Position numbers and translations under genes: made by a program
Notes under the pieces: model-generated
What the model saw: the letters and a program-made list of their open reading frames with translations, nothing else
What the model was told of the DNA's origin: nothing
Databases searched by the model: none
Source of the DNA: Bacillus sp. EB106-08-02-XG196
Lineage (GTDB): Bacteria; Bacillota; Bacilli; Bacillales; Cytobacillaceae
Length of the DNA: 64,000 bases
Direction: 5' to 3'
NCBI RefSeq assembly: GCF_013396335.1
Contig: NZ_JABWSY010000014.1
Location: 124,001-188,000, forward strand
In this document: piece by piece, positions 8,548-17,292 of the stretch
Layout of the letters: every line of letters starts with the position of its first letter
How positions within the stretch are numbered: the stretch's first letter is position 1

Positions 8548-8896
8548 AAGTATAATCCTCCTTATTACGAATACAAATATTACAATACACTATAAAAGCT
8601 ATTATTTCGTCTTTTACAGCACTCTTCAACTAAAGGCAGGTTAGCTTAAGTACACTTGTTCACAAACTTCATTTCATCTTAACACAATCTTCCATTACAA
8701 ATTTTAGTGTTAATTTCCGCATGAAACGCTGTATATCCATAAAAAAAAGAGTGACAAATTCATATACAATTTGGCACCCTTTTTAAGTTATATTTTTAAT
8801 GTTTGTGATAGGTAACGGAACTTTAAGAATAAGTTAACCTTATACTAAAGCCTCTTTTGTACCTATTACCATGGGCTGTAAAAAACCTCTCCAATG
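8548..8896. other. gene-free stretch with hairpin
   Basis: About 350 bp without a supported gene. It holds the promoter side of the SDR gene, a degenerate copy of the intergenic repeat (8620-8660, GGCAGGTTAGCTTAAGTAC), and a terminator-like hairpin at 8741-8783 (A run, GTGaCAAATT/AATTTGgCAC, T run) that could end the ctaA transcript. Nothing else is recognised. Confidence 0.5.
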
Positions 8897-8897
8897 T

Positions 8898-9848
8898 TTA
8901 CTTGCCAAATGGTTGTCCCTTTTTATCCGTCCACGGTTTCCCGGTGTTCTTAGCTATCGTTAACCCCACTATTAGTCTTGTGTCTGCGACAATCATGAAC
9001 AATGCTGTCCCAATTGCAAGATGGACAACAGCCCATGGGATGCTGATATTGGTTATAATCGTGAGGATGCCACTTATTATCTGTATTACTACCATAGTAG
9101 CAGCAAGGAGTAACCGCACCTTCAATCCCTGACCCCAATTATTCAGATAAGCCTTAAACATTAGCAAAATAGTATATGCTGCCGTAATGACTGCCAATAT
9201 TCGGTGCCCAGTTTGGAGGATTTCGGGTGTTGTTACAGGCAGCAGTGTTTCTCTACAATCCAGCCAGCCACATACCAGACCATAATATTCATGTTTAATA
9301 AATGCACCAAATCCCATGGTTAATAAAAGCAGGATGATCAATACATTTAACTGAAATACGATATTTAATTTCCTGTTATCACTTAATTTCGTTTCAATTC
9401 GAGTATGAGATTCAGTCCGATAAATCCACAACAAGACCAGCATGAACAGCATGGCTACAAGGAGATGAACAGTAATAATAATTGTCGGTAAATCCAGCAC
9501 GACAACCACTGCTCCCGCTAATATCTGTAAAGTTAGTAAACTGATAAGCCAATTTCCTGCAGTTTGGAGTATTTTGTTGTTCTTATTCCGTTTGATTAGC
9601 ACAAAGAGCGTCCCTACTAAAATGGCGAGCAGAAGACCTATGGCTCGATGCGCAAATTCTATCAATGTCTCATTTTCTAAAATAGGAATAACCTCTCCAT
9701 TGCATAAAGGCCATTCTGGCCCGCATCCCATCCCCGATTCCGAAGAAGCAACATATCCTCCGAAAACAATTAGTATGTAGGTAAGTAAAACTGAGATAAT
9801 AGCTGCTAGTTTTATAATATTCCCTCCAATCAGTAAGCTTTTAACCAA
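8898..9848 (-). CDS. ctaA: heme A synthase (CtaA type)
   Basis: 316 aa with eight hydrophobic helices. CtaA oxidises heme O to heme A for aa3-type oxidases in the membrane. The first extracytoplasmic loop has the Cys pair CGPEWPLC, and a second pair CGWLDC sits in the C-terminal half, as in Bacillus CtaA. Heme-ligand His residues appear as EFAHRAIG, ITVHLLVA, TGHRILA and AVVHLAIG. ctaB is not adjacent, so this may be a second copy. The start is uncertain: the frame opens at TTG 9848 without a ribosome binding site, while a GGAGGG motif lies inside the first codons. Confidence 0.85.
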   Translation of the reverse strand: MVKSLLIGGNIIKLAAIISVLLTYILIVFGGYVASSESGMGCGPEWPLCNGEVIPILENETLIEFAHRAIGLLLAILVGTLFVLIKRNKNNKILQTAGNWLISLLTLQILAGAVVVVLDLPTIIITVHLLVAMLFMLVLLWIYRTESHTRIETKLSDNRKLNIVFQLNVLIILLLLTMGFGAFIKHEYYGLVCGWLDCRETLLPVTTPEILQTGHRILAVITAAYTILLMFKAYLNNWGQGLKVRLLLAATMVVIQIISGILTIITNISIPWAVVHLAIGTALFMIVADTRLIVGLTIAKNTGKPWTDKKGQPFGK

Positions 9849-10042
9849 AGTTTACCAACAATTGAAAACTTTCAAAGTGAATCTAATCACTACTTTCTGT
9901 TTTTTCTAAAAATTCAATAATAAAATAAACAGCAATCCATGATTGCTGCCGTTGGAAATGAATAGAGATAAAAATACCTTCTATATATAATGTACGACAG
10001 TCTGAATACATTTTACGAACTTAAAATTATGTTTAACAAAAC

Positions 10043-10069
10043 AAAAAGAGATGGAGACCATCCCTTTTT
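10043..10069. terminator. probable terminator downstream of Gfo/Idh operon
   Basis: AAAAGAGATGG/CCATCCCTTTTT hairpin located 40 bp beyond the stop of the Gfo/Idh gene, in the minus direction. Confidence 0.6.
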
Positions 10070-10109
10070 AACTTTCATACAATTATTTAATCGTAAACCC
10101 CATTGTCAC

Positions 10110-11084
10110 TTATCTAATTTCCCCCATGACCCAGTTGGTTCTCGCACCTGTCACTCCCGTACTTGGACACTTTCCGCCGCCTCCTGTCAAGTCAGCCACA
10201 ATCGTTTCTACAAGGGGTTGATGGACGTGCTGCGGTGCCTCATAGTTCCATTGCTCTGTTCCACTTGCAGTCGTCAAAACAATCGAATCATTACCAAAAG
10301 TGGAAAAAGTAATTTTTCCATTACTGCCAACGATTTCATTCACATCCACATCATCAAATGCAGAAAAACACCAATTTCCTACGCCGTGAATTCTAGATTC
10401 AAATTGATAGGTACCTGTAACGATATCCTCCGCATGATAATAGCCTGCTTGATTCGATGCAAAACCCTTAACCTCTTTAATTGGCCCCAGCAAAAAATCT
10501 AATAGATCAAGCGTATGACTGGCTAAATCAAAAAACAGTCCCCCTCCAGACAATTCAGGTTGAAGCCTCCACGGGAGATTTTGTAAGTCCTTCACATCTT
10601 CTGAGGCTTTTTGATATTGTGTCGTTGAGACGAAACGAACGTCTCCAATCTCTTTATTTTCCAACAGCTCTTTTACTTTTACAAATCGAGGCAATGCCCT
10701 GCGGTAGTAAGCAACATATAATGGAACGTGAGCCCCCTCGCAGGCATCGATCATTTCCTTGCATTCATCAAAATTGAGTGCCATTGGCTTTTCAACATAA
10801 ACAGGTTTTCCTGCCTTCGCAGCTTTCATTGTATATTCTTTATGTGAACCCGGTGGTGTCGCAATATAGATTGCATCAACATTTGGATCGTTAATAAGTG
10901 CGTCAGCATCATCGTACCATTTCGGGACATGATGTCTTATTGCATAGTCTTTTGCAAGTTCACCAGTTCTACGCATAACGGCAACTAACTCTGAATTTTT
11001 TATTTTTTGGAATGCAGGCCCACTTTTCACTTCCGTCACATCACCACATCCAATAATGCCCCAGCGAACTTTGTTAAATTTCAC
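10110..11084 (-). CDS. Gfo/Idh/MocA family oxidoreductase
   Basis: 324 aa. The N-terminal Rossmann domain starts RWGIIGCGDVTEVKSGPAF. The EKPMAL motif near residue 96 carries the catalytic-region Lys, and the C-terminal alpha/beta domain contains the GGGLFFDLASHTLDLLDF segment with the conserved DxxxH. The family oxidises sugars, inositols and similar polyols with NAD(P). It is the last gene of an ABM-VOC-Gfo operon (30-bp gap to the VOC gene). GTG start at 11084 is supported by GGAAGGAGA. Confidence 0.85.
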   Translation of the reverse strand: MKFNKVRWGIIGCGDVTEVKSGPAFQKIKNSELVAVMRRTGELAKDYAIRHHVPKWYDDADALINDPNVDAIYIATPPGSHKEYTMKAAKAGKPVYVEKPMALNFDECKEMIDACEGAHVPLYVAYYRRALPRFVKVKELLENKEIGDVRFVSTTQYQKASEDVKDLQNLPWRLQPELSGGGLFFDLASHTLDLLDFLLGPIKEVKGFASNQAGYYHAEDIVTGTYQFESRIHGVGNWCFSAFDDVDVNEIVGSNGKITFSTFGNDSIVLTTASGTEQWNYEAPQHVHQPLVETIVADLTGGGGKCPSTGVTGARTNWVMGEIR

Positions 11085-11114
11085 GGCAAAAATCTCCTTC
11101 CTTTTTCATCCAGC

Positions 11115-11507
11115 TTAGCCTTTCATATGTGGGGATTCAGGATTCATCTCCATAAACTCGAGCCAATTTCCATCAGGATCTACTACCCAGAATTGGTAAT
11201 TCAGAGCCCTGCCTTGAGAAATTTCAACTTCTAAAGAAACTCCCTTTTTCTTCAATTGATCCGCTGCTTCATGGATATCATCGACCTCGAAGCAGATGTG
11301 GTCTGCTCTGTTCTTAACCCCCTCAGCACCTCCATAAAATAATTCAATGAAACACTCATCCGCTACTTTTACATAGACAATCCACGGTTCACCATTTGGA
11401 TGATTCAATTCAAACGCTTTCTTAAAACCAAGCTTATTGCAATAAAAGTCCAATGAGCGTTCCATATCTACTACATGAAAACCTTTATGATTAATCCCTT
11501 TAATCAT
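11115..11507 (-). CDS. VOC family protein
   Basis: 130 aa. Begins MIKGINHKGFHVVDMERSLDFY and ends VVDPDGNWLEFMEM, a glyoxalase/dioxygenase-fold protein with His and Glu metal ligands in the usual places. ATG at 11507 (AAAGGTGGGAG in front) is preferred over the GTG four codons upstream. It sits between the ABM and Gfo/Idh genes, suggesting a shared catabolic or detoxification job whose substrate is unknown. Confidence 0.75.
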   Translation of the reverse strand: MIKGINHKGFHVVDMERSLDFYCNKLGFKKAFELNHPNGEPWIVYVKVADECFIELFYGGAEGVKNRADHICFEVDDIHEAADQLKKKGVSLEVEISQGRALNYQFWVVDPDGNWLEFMEMNPESPHMKG

Positions 11508-11566
11508 TTTTTCTCCCACCTTTACATTTTTTTATACTAAAACAGCCGCTACCTGTTCATAATTAA

Positions 11567-11854
11567 TTATTTCACTTCTTTATAAAGGTTGATTTCTGTG
11601 CTTTCTCTCAATCTCCTCAACTTTGGAACAAATTTCATGATATGTTCACTTTTATTGTGTTGATTGATAACCTCTTCATTCTCCCATTCTTCAATCGTTG
11701 TAAGAATGGATGGATCATGGATATCTTCATGAAGAGTATACATCATGCATCCTTTTTCTTTTCTGGTTTCTGTCACAACTTCTCTAGCAAGAGTTAAATA
11801 TTCTTCAAGATTTACCCCCGGTTTAAGCTTTGCCTTGCAAACTACTCTAATCAT
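11567..11854 (-). CDS. antibiotic biosynthesis monooxygenase (ABM) domain protein
   Basis: 95 aa, single ferredoxin-like ABM domain: CKAKLKPG, then KGCMMYTLHEDIHDPS and EEWENEEVINQHNKSEH. The last is the typical W..E....H..S.H pattern of YgiN/LsrG-like proteins, small cytosolic enzymes such as quinol monooxygenases. ATG at 11854 follows AAAAGGAGC and is chosen over an in-frame ATG 11 codons upstream. First gene of the operon divergent from the HxlR regulator. Confidence 0.8.
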   Translation of the reverse strand: MIRVVCKAKLKPGVNLEEYLTLAREVVTETRKEKGCMMYTLHEDIHDPSILTTIEEWENEEVINQHNKSEHIMKFVPKLRRLRESTEINLYKEVK

Positions 11855-12203
11855 TTTAGTAGCTCCTTTTCTTTTGTTAATGACCAATATTTAAAAAACT
11901 AGACCTTCAAGACCATCATTTCATTTTAAGTAAATGCTCATTCACTTTTTAGTTAACCACATAACGATACACGTGTACCACTATATGATTATTTTAAGTA
12001 TAAAAAATGTTTAATTACCATGTCAATAGATTGGTTTTTAAAATTATTGTCAATTTTTCCGTGTCAAATTTGTGAACTAAAAGTCACGTTATTGACCTGA
12101 TTGGTAATAATAATCCAGTTAATACTTTATTTTAATTACTTGGTTTGCTAATATAAATATATAGTTATTAAAAATAACCAGGGTACTTTAGGGGGATTTG
12201 TGA
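11855..12203. other. divergent promoter region between ABM operon and HxlR gene
   Basis: About 350 bp, AT-rich, no gene. It must hold both promoters and probably the HxlR operator. The imperfect symmetry around 12070-12120 (TCAC...GTGA-like and TTATTGACC...GGTAATAATAA) is a candidate but is not decisive. Confidence 0.4.
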
Positions 12204-12515
12204 ATGGATACAGAAAATAAATTATGCAGCAAAGTTGAAGAATGCTATCATATACTAGGAAAAAAGTGGGTTGGCCTTGTCATTCACGCATTAATGGAGG
12301 AGCCAAAAAGATTTAGTGAAATCCATACCTTTATACCAGACTTAAGTAAAAGAGTATTAAATGAACGGATGAAAGAGCTCGAGGACAATGGAATTGTATT
12401 GCGAAATGTAATTGCAGACCGTCCTGTACGGACCGAATATTCTTTAACCAAAAAAGGGACAGAACTTGGACAATCGCTCAAAGCTTTAGAAGCATGGGCA
12501 GATAAATGGTTATGA
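12204..12515 (+). CDS. HxlR family transcriptional regulator
   Basis: 103 aa winged-helix protein with the HxlR pattern: CSKVEECYHILGKKWVGLVI, then RFSEI, DLSKRVLNERMKELEDNGIV, and YSLTKKGTELGQSL. These regulators usually sense aldehydes, quinones or other electrophiles. It has an AGGGGGATT site and lies divergent from the ABM-VOC-Gfo operon, its likely target. One Cys (C8) is present near the N-terminus; some HxlR members use such a Cys for redox sensing. Confidence 0.85.
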   Translation: MDTENKLCSKVEECYHILGKKWVGLVIHALMEEPKRFSEIHTFIPDLSKRVLNERMKELEDNGIVLRNVIADRPVRTEYSLTKKGTELGQSLKALEAWADKWL

Positions 12516-12679
12516 ATTAAAACCTCTCTAATTTAATACTGGTTTACTTGTGAGGTGCAAAACGGTAAATCGCAGATCAAATCAAATCCTTCACTGTCAA
12601 AAATGCTTAGAGATGCTATTATTTCTAAGCCTTTTTTAAATTTTATTTTCACGAAACCACCCGTAAGTTGTACAAGTTC

Positions 12680-12845
12680 ATTAGATGCTAAAACGAGTTT
12701 GTTAAATAAGCGGAAAAATTCCTCTTAGTTAGAAAATAGCACTAAAAATGGCTTAAATAGACGGAAGATTTCCGACTATTTACTTGAAAAACGTGGAAAT
12801 GGGCAATTTTGCTTAGCTTAATCGGAAAATCTCCGCTTATTTTAT
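12680..12845. repeat. dispersed intergenic repeat, copy A
   Basis: Contains CTTAAATAGACGGAAGATTT, CTATTTACTTGAAAAACGTG and, at the end, CGGAAAATCTCCGCTTATTTT-like sequence. The same order of motifs recurs at 22045-22190. Short inverted arms (GGAaaTTTCC, CGGAAAA..TCCG) suggest repeated hairpins. The remainder of the 12516-12897 gap shows no gene. Confidence 0.6.
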
Positions 12846-12897
12846 ATGTCACTAGTTAACCATTTGAGGTTAAGACTTTAGTATGGTTACGGGATTG

Positions 12898-13962
12898 TTA
12901 GAGACTCTCTATTTGTACAGGCTGTCCTGTCCGTGCGGATTGATAAATAGCTAATATGATTTTTAGTGGTTTTAATCCCTCTTCACCATTTACAAGCGGT
13001 TCTCTATCTTCCTGTATAGCATTTATCATATCGATAAACTGCAAACGATGAGAAGCGCCATCAAGTGCTGCAGGGTTAACAGACGCATGATCGAAATCTC
13101 CCCCATTATGCTTTTCAATACCAGCTAAGTTAATAGCTTCACTTTCATTATTTGGATTTCTTAGATAATGCTTCATTAATTGATCATTCTCAATCACTGC
13201 TGTACCTGTTGTTCCGATAATCTCCAAGCGGGCTGACAAGCCTGGATAAGCAGCTGTAGTTCCAACAATGGTTCCTAACCCGCCATTTTTAAATTTCACT
13301 GTGGCAACAGCCACATCCTCCACTTCAATTCCTTCATGAGCCAATATGGCTATATGCGCGTATACACTTTCTACCTCACCCATGAAATACTGAAATAAAT
13401 CTATCGTATGAATGGATTGATTGATTAAGACGCCGCCCCCATCCATTTTCAATGTCCCTCTCCACTTACTAGTATCATAGTAGCTTTGAGGACGATACCA
13501 ATTCACAGCGGCTTGCCCAAGGACCATTTTTCCAAATCGTCCTGAATCAATATCATCTTTAATCTTCACAGCCGATGCATCAAAACGATGTTGTGAAATA
13601 ATACTTAGTTTAACATGATGTTCACGGCATACATCGATCATTTGCTGCGCTTTCTCAAGGGAAATATCCATTGGCTTTTCAACGATTACATGCTTGCCTG
13701 CCCGTGCAGCCTCTATTGCCATATCAGCGTGAGTACCGCTTGGTGTAATAATCGATACAATATCAATATCTTTTCTCTTTAGCATTTCTTGATAATCTGT
13801 ATACCAATCTGCACCTGCTTTTTCCGCAAGTGATTTTGCTTTTTCCTCCTTACGAGAGTAAATAGCAACCACTTTTGCTCCTTCAATCGCTGAAATTTGC
13901 TCATAATGCGTTGTACTAATGAGACCAGTTCCAACAATAGCAAACCCAAATTCCGTTTTCAT
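12898..13962 (-). CDS. Gfo/Idh/MocA family oxidoreductase
   Basis: 354 aa. N-terminal NAD(P)-binding motif FAIVGTGLISTTHYEQI, VIVEKPMDIS near residue 95, and a GGGVLINQSIHTIDLFQYF segment carrying the D/H catalytic pair in the C-terminal domain. The substrate is probably a sugar or cyclitol. ATG at 13962 follows GAAGGAGAGC. Monocistronic, and divergent from the IclR regulator, which may control it. Confidence 0.85.
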   Translation of the reverse strand: MKTEFGFAIVGTGLISTTHYEQISAIEGAKVVAIYSRKEEKAKSLAEKAGADWYTDYQEMLKRKDIDIVSIITPSGTHADMAIEAARAGKHVIVEKPMDISLEKAQQMIDVCREHHVKLSIISQHRFDASAVKIKDDIDSGRFGKMVLGQAAVNWYRPQSYYDTSKWRGTLKMDGGGVLINQSIHTIDLFQYFMGEVESVYAHIAILAHEGIEVEDVAVATVKFKNGGLGTIVGTTAAYPGLSARLEIIGTTGTAVIENDQLMKHYLRNPNNESEAINLAGIEKHNGGDFDHASVNPAALDGASHRLQFIDMINAIQEDREPLVNGEEGLKPLKIILAIYQSARTGQPVQIESL

Positions 13963-14236
13963 TACAACCGCTCTCCTTCAGAATTAACTCTCTATTTATT
14001 TTCGTTATCATATTTATTAACATTCGTATTTAACAAAGTTATCATCCATAATAATTAACCACAATGTGGTACAATTGTATCGTATTGTGGTTAATTAAAG
14101 TATAATTTATAATTAAAGAACCTGTCAATTATTCTTTCTTCATAATTTTGTTATTATTACTATATGTATTTATGTCTTTACACTATTTGCTGGAATTAAA
14201 TTAGGCTATTATGTTTGAAAGGAAGGAGGAATTATC

Positions 14237-15001
14237 TTGAACATCGATGACCAAAATCAAAATAAGACATCCAGTATCCAGGTTATTACACGTGCGGCTA
14301 ATATACTGCGGACACTTAGAGAGCACCCAAAAGGATTAAGCCTTACACAGATTGCAAGAGAAGTGGACCTGGCAAGGTCAACTGTCCAAAGAATTGTAGC
14401 CGCACTAGAACAAGAAAACCTAGTAACACCTGCTTCTGCTAACAGAGGATTTCGCCTTGGGCCTGAGATTGCAAGGCTTGCTGGCGCTGTACATAGTGAT
14501 TTAAGAGAAGAAATTAGACCATTTTTAATCCAGCTTTCAAATATGATCAATGAAACGGTCGACCTATCTGTATTAGATAACGGTAAGGTACTATTTGTTG
14601 ATCAAATTATCGCGGCTCATCCCCTGCAGGCAACATCACAGCCTGGTGCCTCTTTTCCATTGCATTGCACAGCAAACGGAAAAGCCATTCTCGCTTCACT
14701 GCCTTTAACTGAAGTTGAAAACCTGCTGCCGCAACAGCTTAAACAGTATACAGATAAAACGATTACGAATCGGGATGAATTGTTAAAGGAGCTAGAAACG
14801 GCCAGAAGAGATGGAGTTGCTTTTTCAAGAGAAGAGCATATTGAAGGAATATGTGCAGTCGGGGCTGTTGTAGTAGATCGATTGGGCAATCGGAGTGCAG
14901 TCTCCATTCCACTCCCATCTACACGTTTTTATGGGAATGAGGATAAGCTCGTTACTGCCCTTATCAAAACATGTCAAAATATTAATCGACACTTCGAATA
15001 A
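14237..15001 (+). CDS. IclR family transcriptional regulator
   Basis: 254 aa. N-terminal winged HTH (ITRAANILRTLREHPKGLSL, DLARSTVQRIVAAL) followed by the IclR effector domain (GASFPLHCTANGKAILA, FSREEHIEGICAVGAVV). IclR proteins respond to small carboxylates or sugar acids. The start is TTG at 14237 behind GGAAGGAGGAATT. The divergent Gfo/Idh gene is the likely target; azoR downstream is convergent. Confidence 0.88.
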   Translation: MNIDDQNQNKTSSIQVITRAANILRTLREHPKGLSLTQIAREVDLARSTVQRIVAALEQENLVTPASANRGFRLGPEIARLAGAVHSDLREEIRPFLIQLSNMINETVDLSVLDNGKVLFVDQIIAAHPLQATSQPGASFPLHCTANGKAILASLPLTEVENLLPQQLKQYTDKTITNRDELLKELETARRDGVAFSREEHIEGICAVGAVVVDRLGNRSAVSIPLPSTRFYGNEDKLVTALIKTCQNINRHFE

Positions 15002-15013
15002 AGGATATAAGGA

Positions 15014-15041
15014 AAGGCGCTGGAATATTTCCAAGCGCCTT
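15014..15041. terminator. terminator between convergent iclR and azoR
   Basis: AAGGCGCT-TGGAA/TTCCA-AGCGCCTT type hairpin, symmetric and usable from both sides. Confidence 0.75.
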
Positions 15042-15050
15042 CCTTCATTA

Positions 15051-15683
15051 TTATACTGCTACTGGTGATAATTTCTTTGCAGCTTCTTTTACTTTTTCTA
15101 ATCCTGCAGCAATAATCGCTTCAGCTTGAGCTGGCATTGCTGCATGCCCTTCAATAATAACTTCGTCAATGATTTCCATACCGAATACAAGACCAACAAC
15201 GTTTTTAATATAAGTAGCAGACATTTCCATTGGTGCTGCTTCAGGTGTTGAATAAACGCCGCCGCGTGCACTTAGGATAATTGCTTTTTTGTGTGTCATT
15301 AATTGGACAGCTTGACCATTTTCATCGTACTTGAAAGTGAAACCAGCTTGGTATACATAATCAATGAACGTTTGTAATGGTGCTGGGATTGTTAAGTTCC
15401 ATAATGGGAATGCGAATACCACTAAGTCAGCAGCTGTAAGAGCATCCATTGCTTTTTGTTTTGCAGCTAGAAGACGTTTTTCTAGATCCGTCATTTCCTC
15501 GCCTGATTCAACTTTACCAAATGCATTGAATAAATCTTGACCAAAGTAAGGCATATCTTCAGCAAAAACATCGAAAGTTGTGACATTCACACCCTCTAAG
15601 TTTTCCATAAAAGTTTCATACATTTTACTTGATACAGCATCTGAAGCTGGACGGTTGTTTGCTTTTACTACTAAAACATTCAT
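15051..15683 (-). CDS. azoR: FMN-dependent NADH-azoreductase
   Basis: 210 aa flavodoxin-fold protein with FPLWNLTIPAPLQTFIDYVY, the azoreductase signature around the FMN, and LSARGGVYS further on. AzoR reduces azo dyes and quinones by two-electron transfer using NADH. In B. subtilis azoR2 belongs to the MhqR regulon. Here half-sites of the MhqR operator lie just upstream (15702-15749). RBS AAGGAGAG at 15683. Confidence 0.9.
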   Translation of the reverse strand: MNVLVVKANNRPASDAVSSKMYETFMENLEGVNVTTFDVFAEDMPYFGQDLFNAFGKVESGEEMTDLEKRLLAAKQKAMDALTAADLVVFAFPLWNLTIPAPLQTFIDYVYQAGFTFKYDENGQAVQLMTHKKAIILSARGGVYSTPEAAPMEMSATYIKNVVGLVFGMEIIDEVIIEGHAAMPAQAEAIIAAGLEKVKEAAKKLSPVAV

Positions 15684-15701
15684 ATATATAACTCTCCTTT
15701 T

Positions 15702-15749
15702 TATCTCGGAATTTACTATTTTTAAATCATTTATCTCGAATTAATAATA
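15702..15749 (-). promoter_or_regulatory. MhqR-type operator half-sites upstream of azoR
   Basis: Two TTATCTCG motifs (15701-15708 and 15731-15738). The second continues as TATCTCGAATTAATAATA, one good half of the TATCTCGAATTCGAGATA palindrome and one decayed half. Confidence 0.55.
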
Positions 15750-15821
15750 TATTAATCTAGTACTCTAGTCAATAGAACCGCCATAGTAGATATTTCCTGT
15801 TTTAGAAAGTAAATAACTAAT

Positions 15822-15857
15822 AAAAAAGTCTGATGGAATGACCCCATCAGACTTTTT
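15822..15857. terminator. rho-independent terminator after WrbA gene
   Basis: AAAAAAGTCTGATGG/CCATCAGACTTTTTT hairpin just beyond the WrbA stop codon. Confidence 0.85.
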
Positions 15858-15871
15858 TATTCATTTAAATT

Positions 15872-16537
15872 TTATTGATTCGCTTTTTTTACCCATTCTG
15901 CAACTGTTACTGTACGCTTTGCTTGATGTTTTACAGCAGCTTGTACATCTTCAATCATTTTACCGTCCTGACCTACTGTAACGCTTGTTCCATATGGATT
16001 ACCTCCAGCTCCGAATGTTACTGGATCCGTATAACCAGGAGCCGCTACAATGGCACCCCAATGATACATGGTTGTGTAAAGTGATAAAATCGTTGCTTCT
16101 TGACCACCGTGAGGGTTTTGTGCGGAAGTCATTGCGCTTACAACTTTATTCATTAGCTTGCCATTAAACCAAAGACCGCCAGTTGTGTCTAAGAATTGCT
16201 TCATTTGAGCTGGCATGTTACCAAAGCGGGTAGGCACACTGAAAATAATCGCATCTGCCCATTCTAGGTCATCCAATTTAACCTCTGGTACATCTTTGGT
16301 TGCATCTACATGTGCTTTCCAACCGGGATTCCCTTCAATGGCTGATTGTGGAGCAAGTTCAGGTACTTTTAATACTTTTACTTCAGCACCCGCTTCCTTT
16401 GCACCTTCCTCGGCCCATTTTGATAATTGATAATTTGTGCCACCCATGCTGTAATAAATCACCGCTAATTTTACATTTGTCATTTTTTCTTCCTCCTTTT
16501 CAGTTGCATTTCCAAATAAACGAGACAAGAAACCCAT
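15872..16537 (-). CDS. wrbA: NAD(P)H:quinone oxidoreductase, WrbA type
   Basis: Flavodoxin-like protein with LAVIYYSMGGTNYQL, PTRFGNMPAQMKQFLD, and AAPGYTDP near the FMN. It reduces quinones to hydroquinones, in line with the neighbouring mhq genes. Two starts are possible, each with a full Shine-Dalgarno sequence. ATG 16537 (AGGAGGTGTTACAA in front) gives 221 aa with an amphipathic extension GFLSRLFGN. ATG 16483 (AAAAGGAGGAAGAAAAA in front) gives 203 aa, the usual WrbA length. The larger span is listed. Confidence 0.85.
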   Translation of the reverse strand: MGFLSRLFGNATEKEEEKMTNVKLAVIYYSMGGTNYQLSKWAEEGAKEAGAEVKVLKVPELAPQSAIEGNPGWKAHVDATKDVPEVKLDDLEWADAIIFSVPTRFGNMPAQMKQFLDTTGGLWFNGKLMNKVVSAMTSAQNPHGGQEATILSLYTTMYHWGAIVAAPGYTDPVTFGAGGNPYGTSVTVGQDGKMIEDVQAAVKHQAKRTVTVAEWVKKANQ

Positions 16538-16629
16538 TTGTAACACCTCCTATTATTTCTCTCTTTTAAAATTCCATTCAGTCTTAAGCCGTTCTTTTTT
16601 TCTCCGTTGAGTCTTCCCTTTAAGTTATA

Positions 16630-17244
16630 TTATTTCGTTATATAATGCTTTCGATACCAATTTGCTGCTGCTTCTACTTCTTGACTGGTTAATTGATGAC
16701 CTCTATTTTCCCAATGGAGTTCTACCTTCGCATTTGCCTTTTCTAATAATGACTGAAGCTCTGTTGATTCCATTGGAGAACAAATCGGGTCATTCGTCCC
16801 CGCTGCAATAAATACTGATTTTCCAGTTAAATCAGGAAGTTCCATTCCTTTTCGAGGCACCATTGGATGATGAAGAATTGCACCCTTTAATGCATGCTGA
16901 TAGTGAAATAATAAACTCGCAGCAATATTTGCTCCATTCGAGTAGCCGATGGCGAGAATATTATCGCGGTCAAAATCATACTTTTCAGCGGCTTCATCTA
17001 GAAACTCGTTCAATTCCTTTGTTCGAAAAATTAAATCTTCCTCATCAAATACACCTTCAGCTAATCTGCGGAAGAAACGAGGCATGCCATTTTCTAAAAC
17101 ATTCCCACGAACGCTTAGTACGTTTGCCTCATCATCAATCATTCCTGCAAGCGGAAGCAGGTCTAGTTCATTGCCTCCTGTTCCATGCAGCATAAGAAAA
17201 GTTGGTTTTGTTGGATTTTGTCCCTTATTGAATATATGTTTCAT
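16630..17244 (-). CDS. mhqD: alpha/beta hydrolase, MhqD-like carboxylesterase
   Basis: 204 aa with the alpha/beta-hydrolase layout: oxyanion-loop LMLHGTGGNE, nucleophile elbow GYSNGAN (Ser), acid in AAGTNDPIC, and catalytic His in ENRGHQL. In B. subtilis mhqD is part of the mhqED operon induced by methylhydroquinone and catechol. It lies downstream of mhqO and the flavin reductase gene on the same strand with short gaps. Substrate unproven. Confidence 0.82.
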   Translation of the reverse strand: MKHIFNKGQNPTKPTFLMLHGTGGNELDLLPLAGMIDDEANVLSVRGNVLENGMPRFFRRLAEGVFDEEDLIFRTKELNEFLDEAAEKYDFDRDNILAIGYSNGANIAASLLFHYQHALKGAILHHPMVPRKGMELPDLTGKSVFIAAGTNDPICSPMESTELQSLLEKANAKVELHWENRGHQLTSQEVEAAANWYRKHYITK

Positions 17245-17292
17245 TATTGATCTCCCTCTATTAAGAAATTCTCCAAAGTGTTCACCTAGAGA

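Noticed and set aside
9990..10777. Plus-strand open frames opposite the Gfo/Idh gene
   Set aside because: Antisense shadows of a clear coding gene, no ribosome binding sites, no recognisable protein features.
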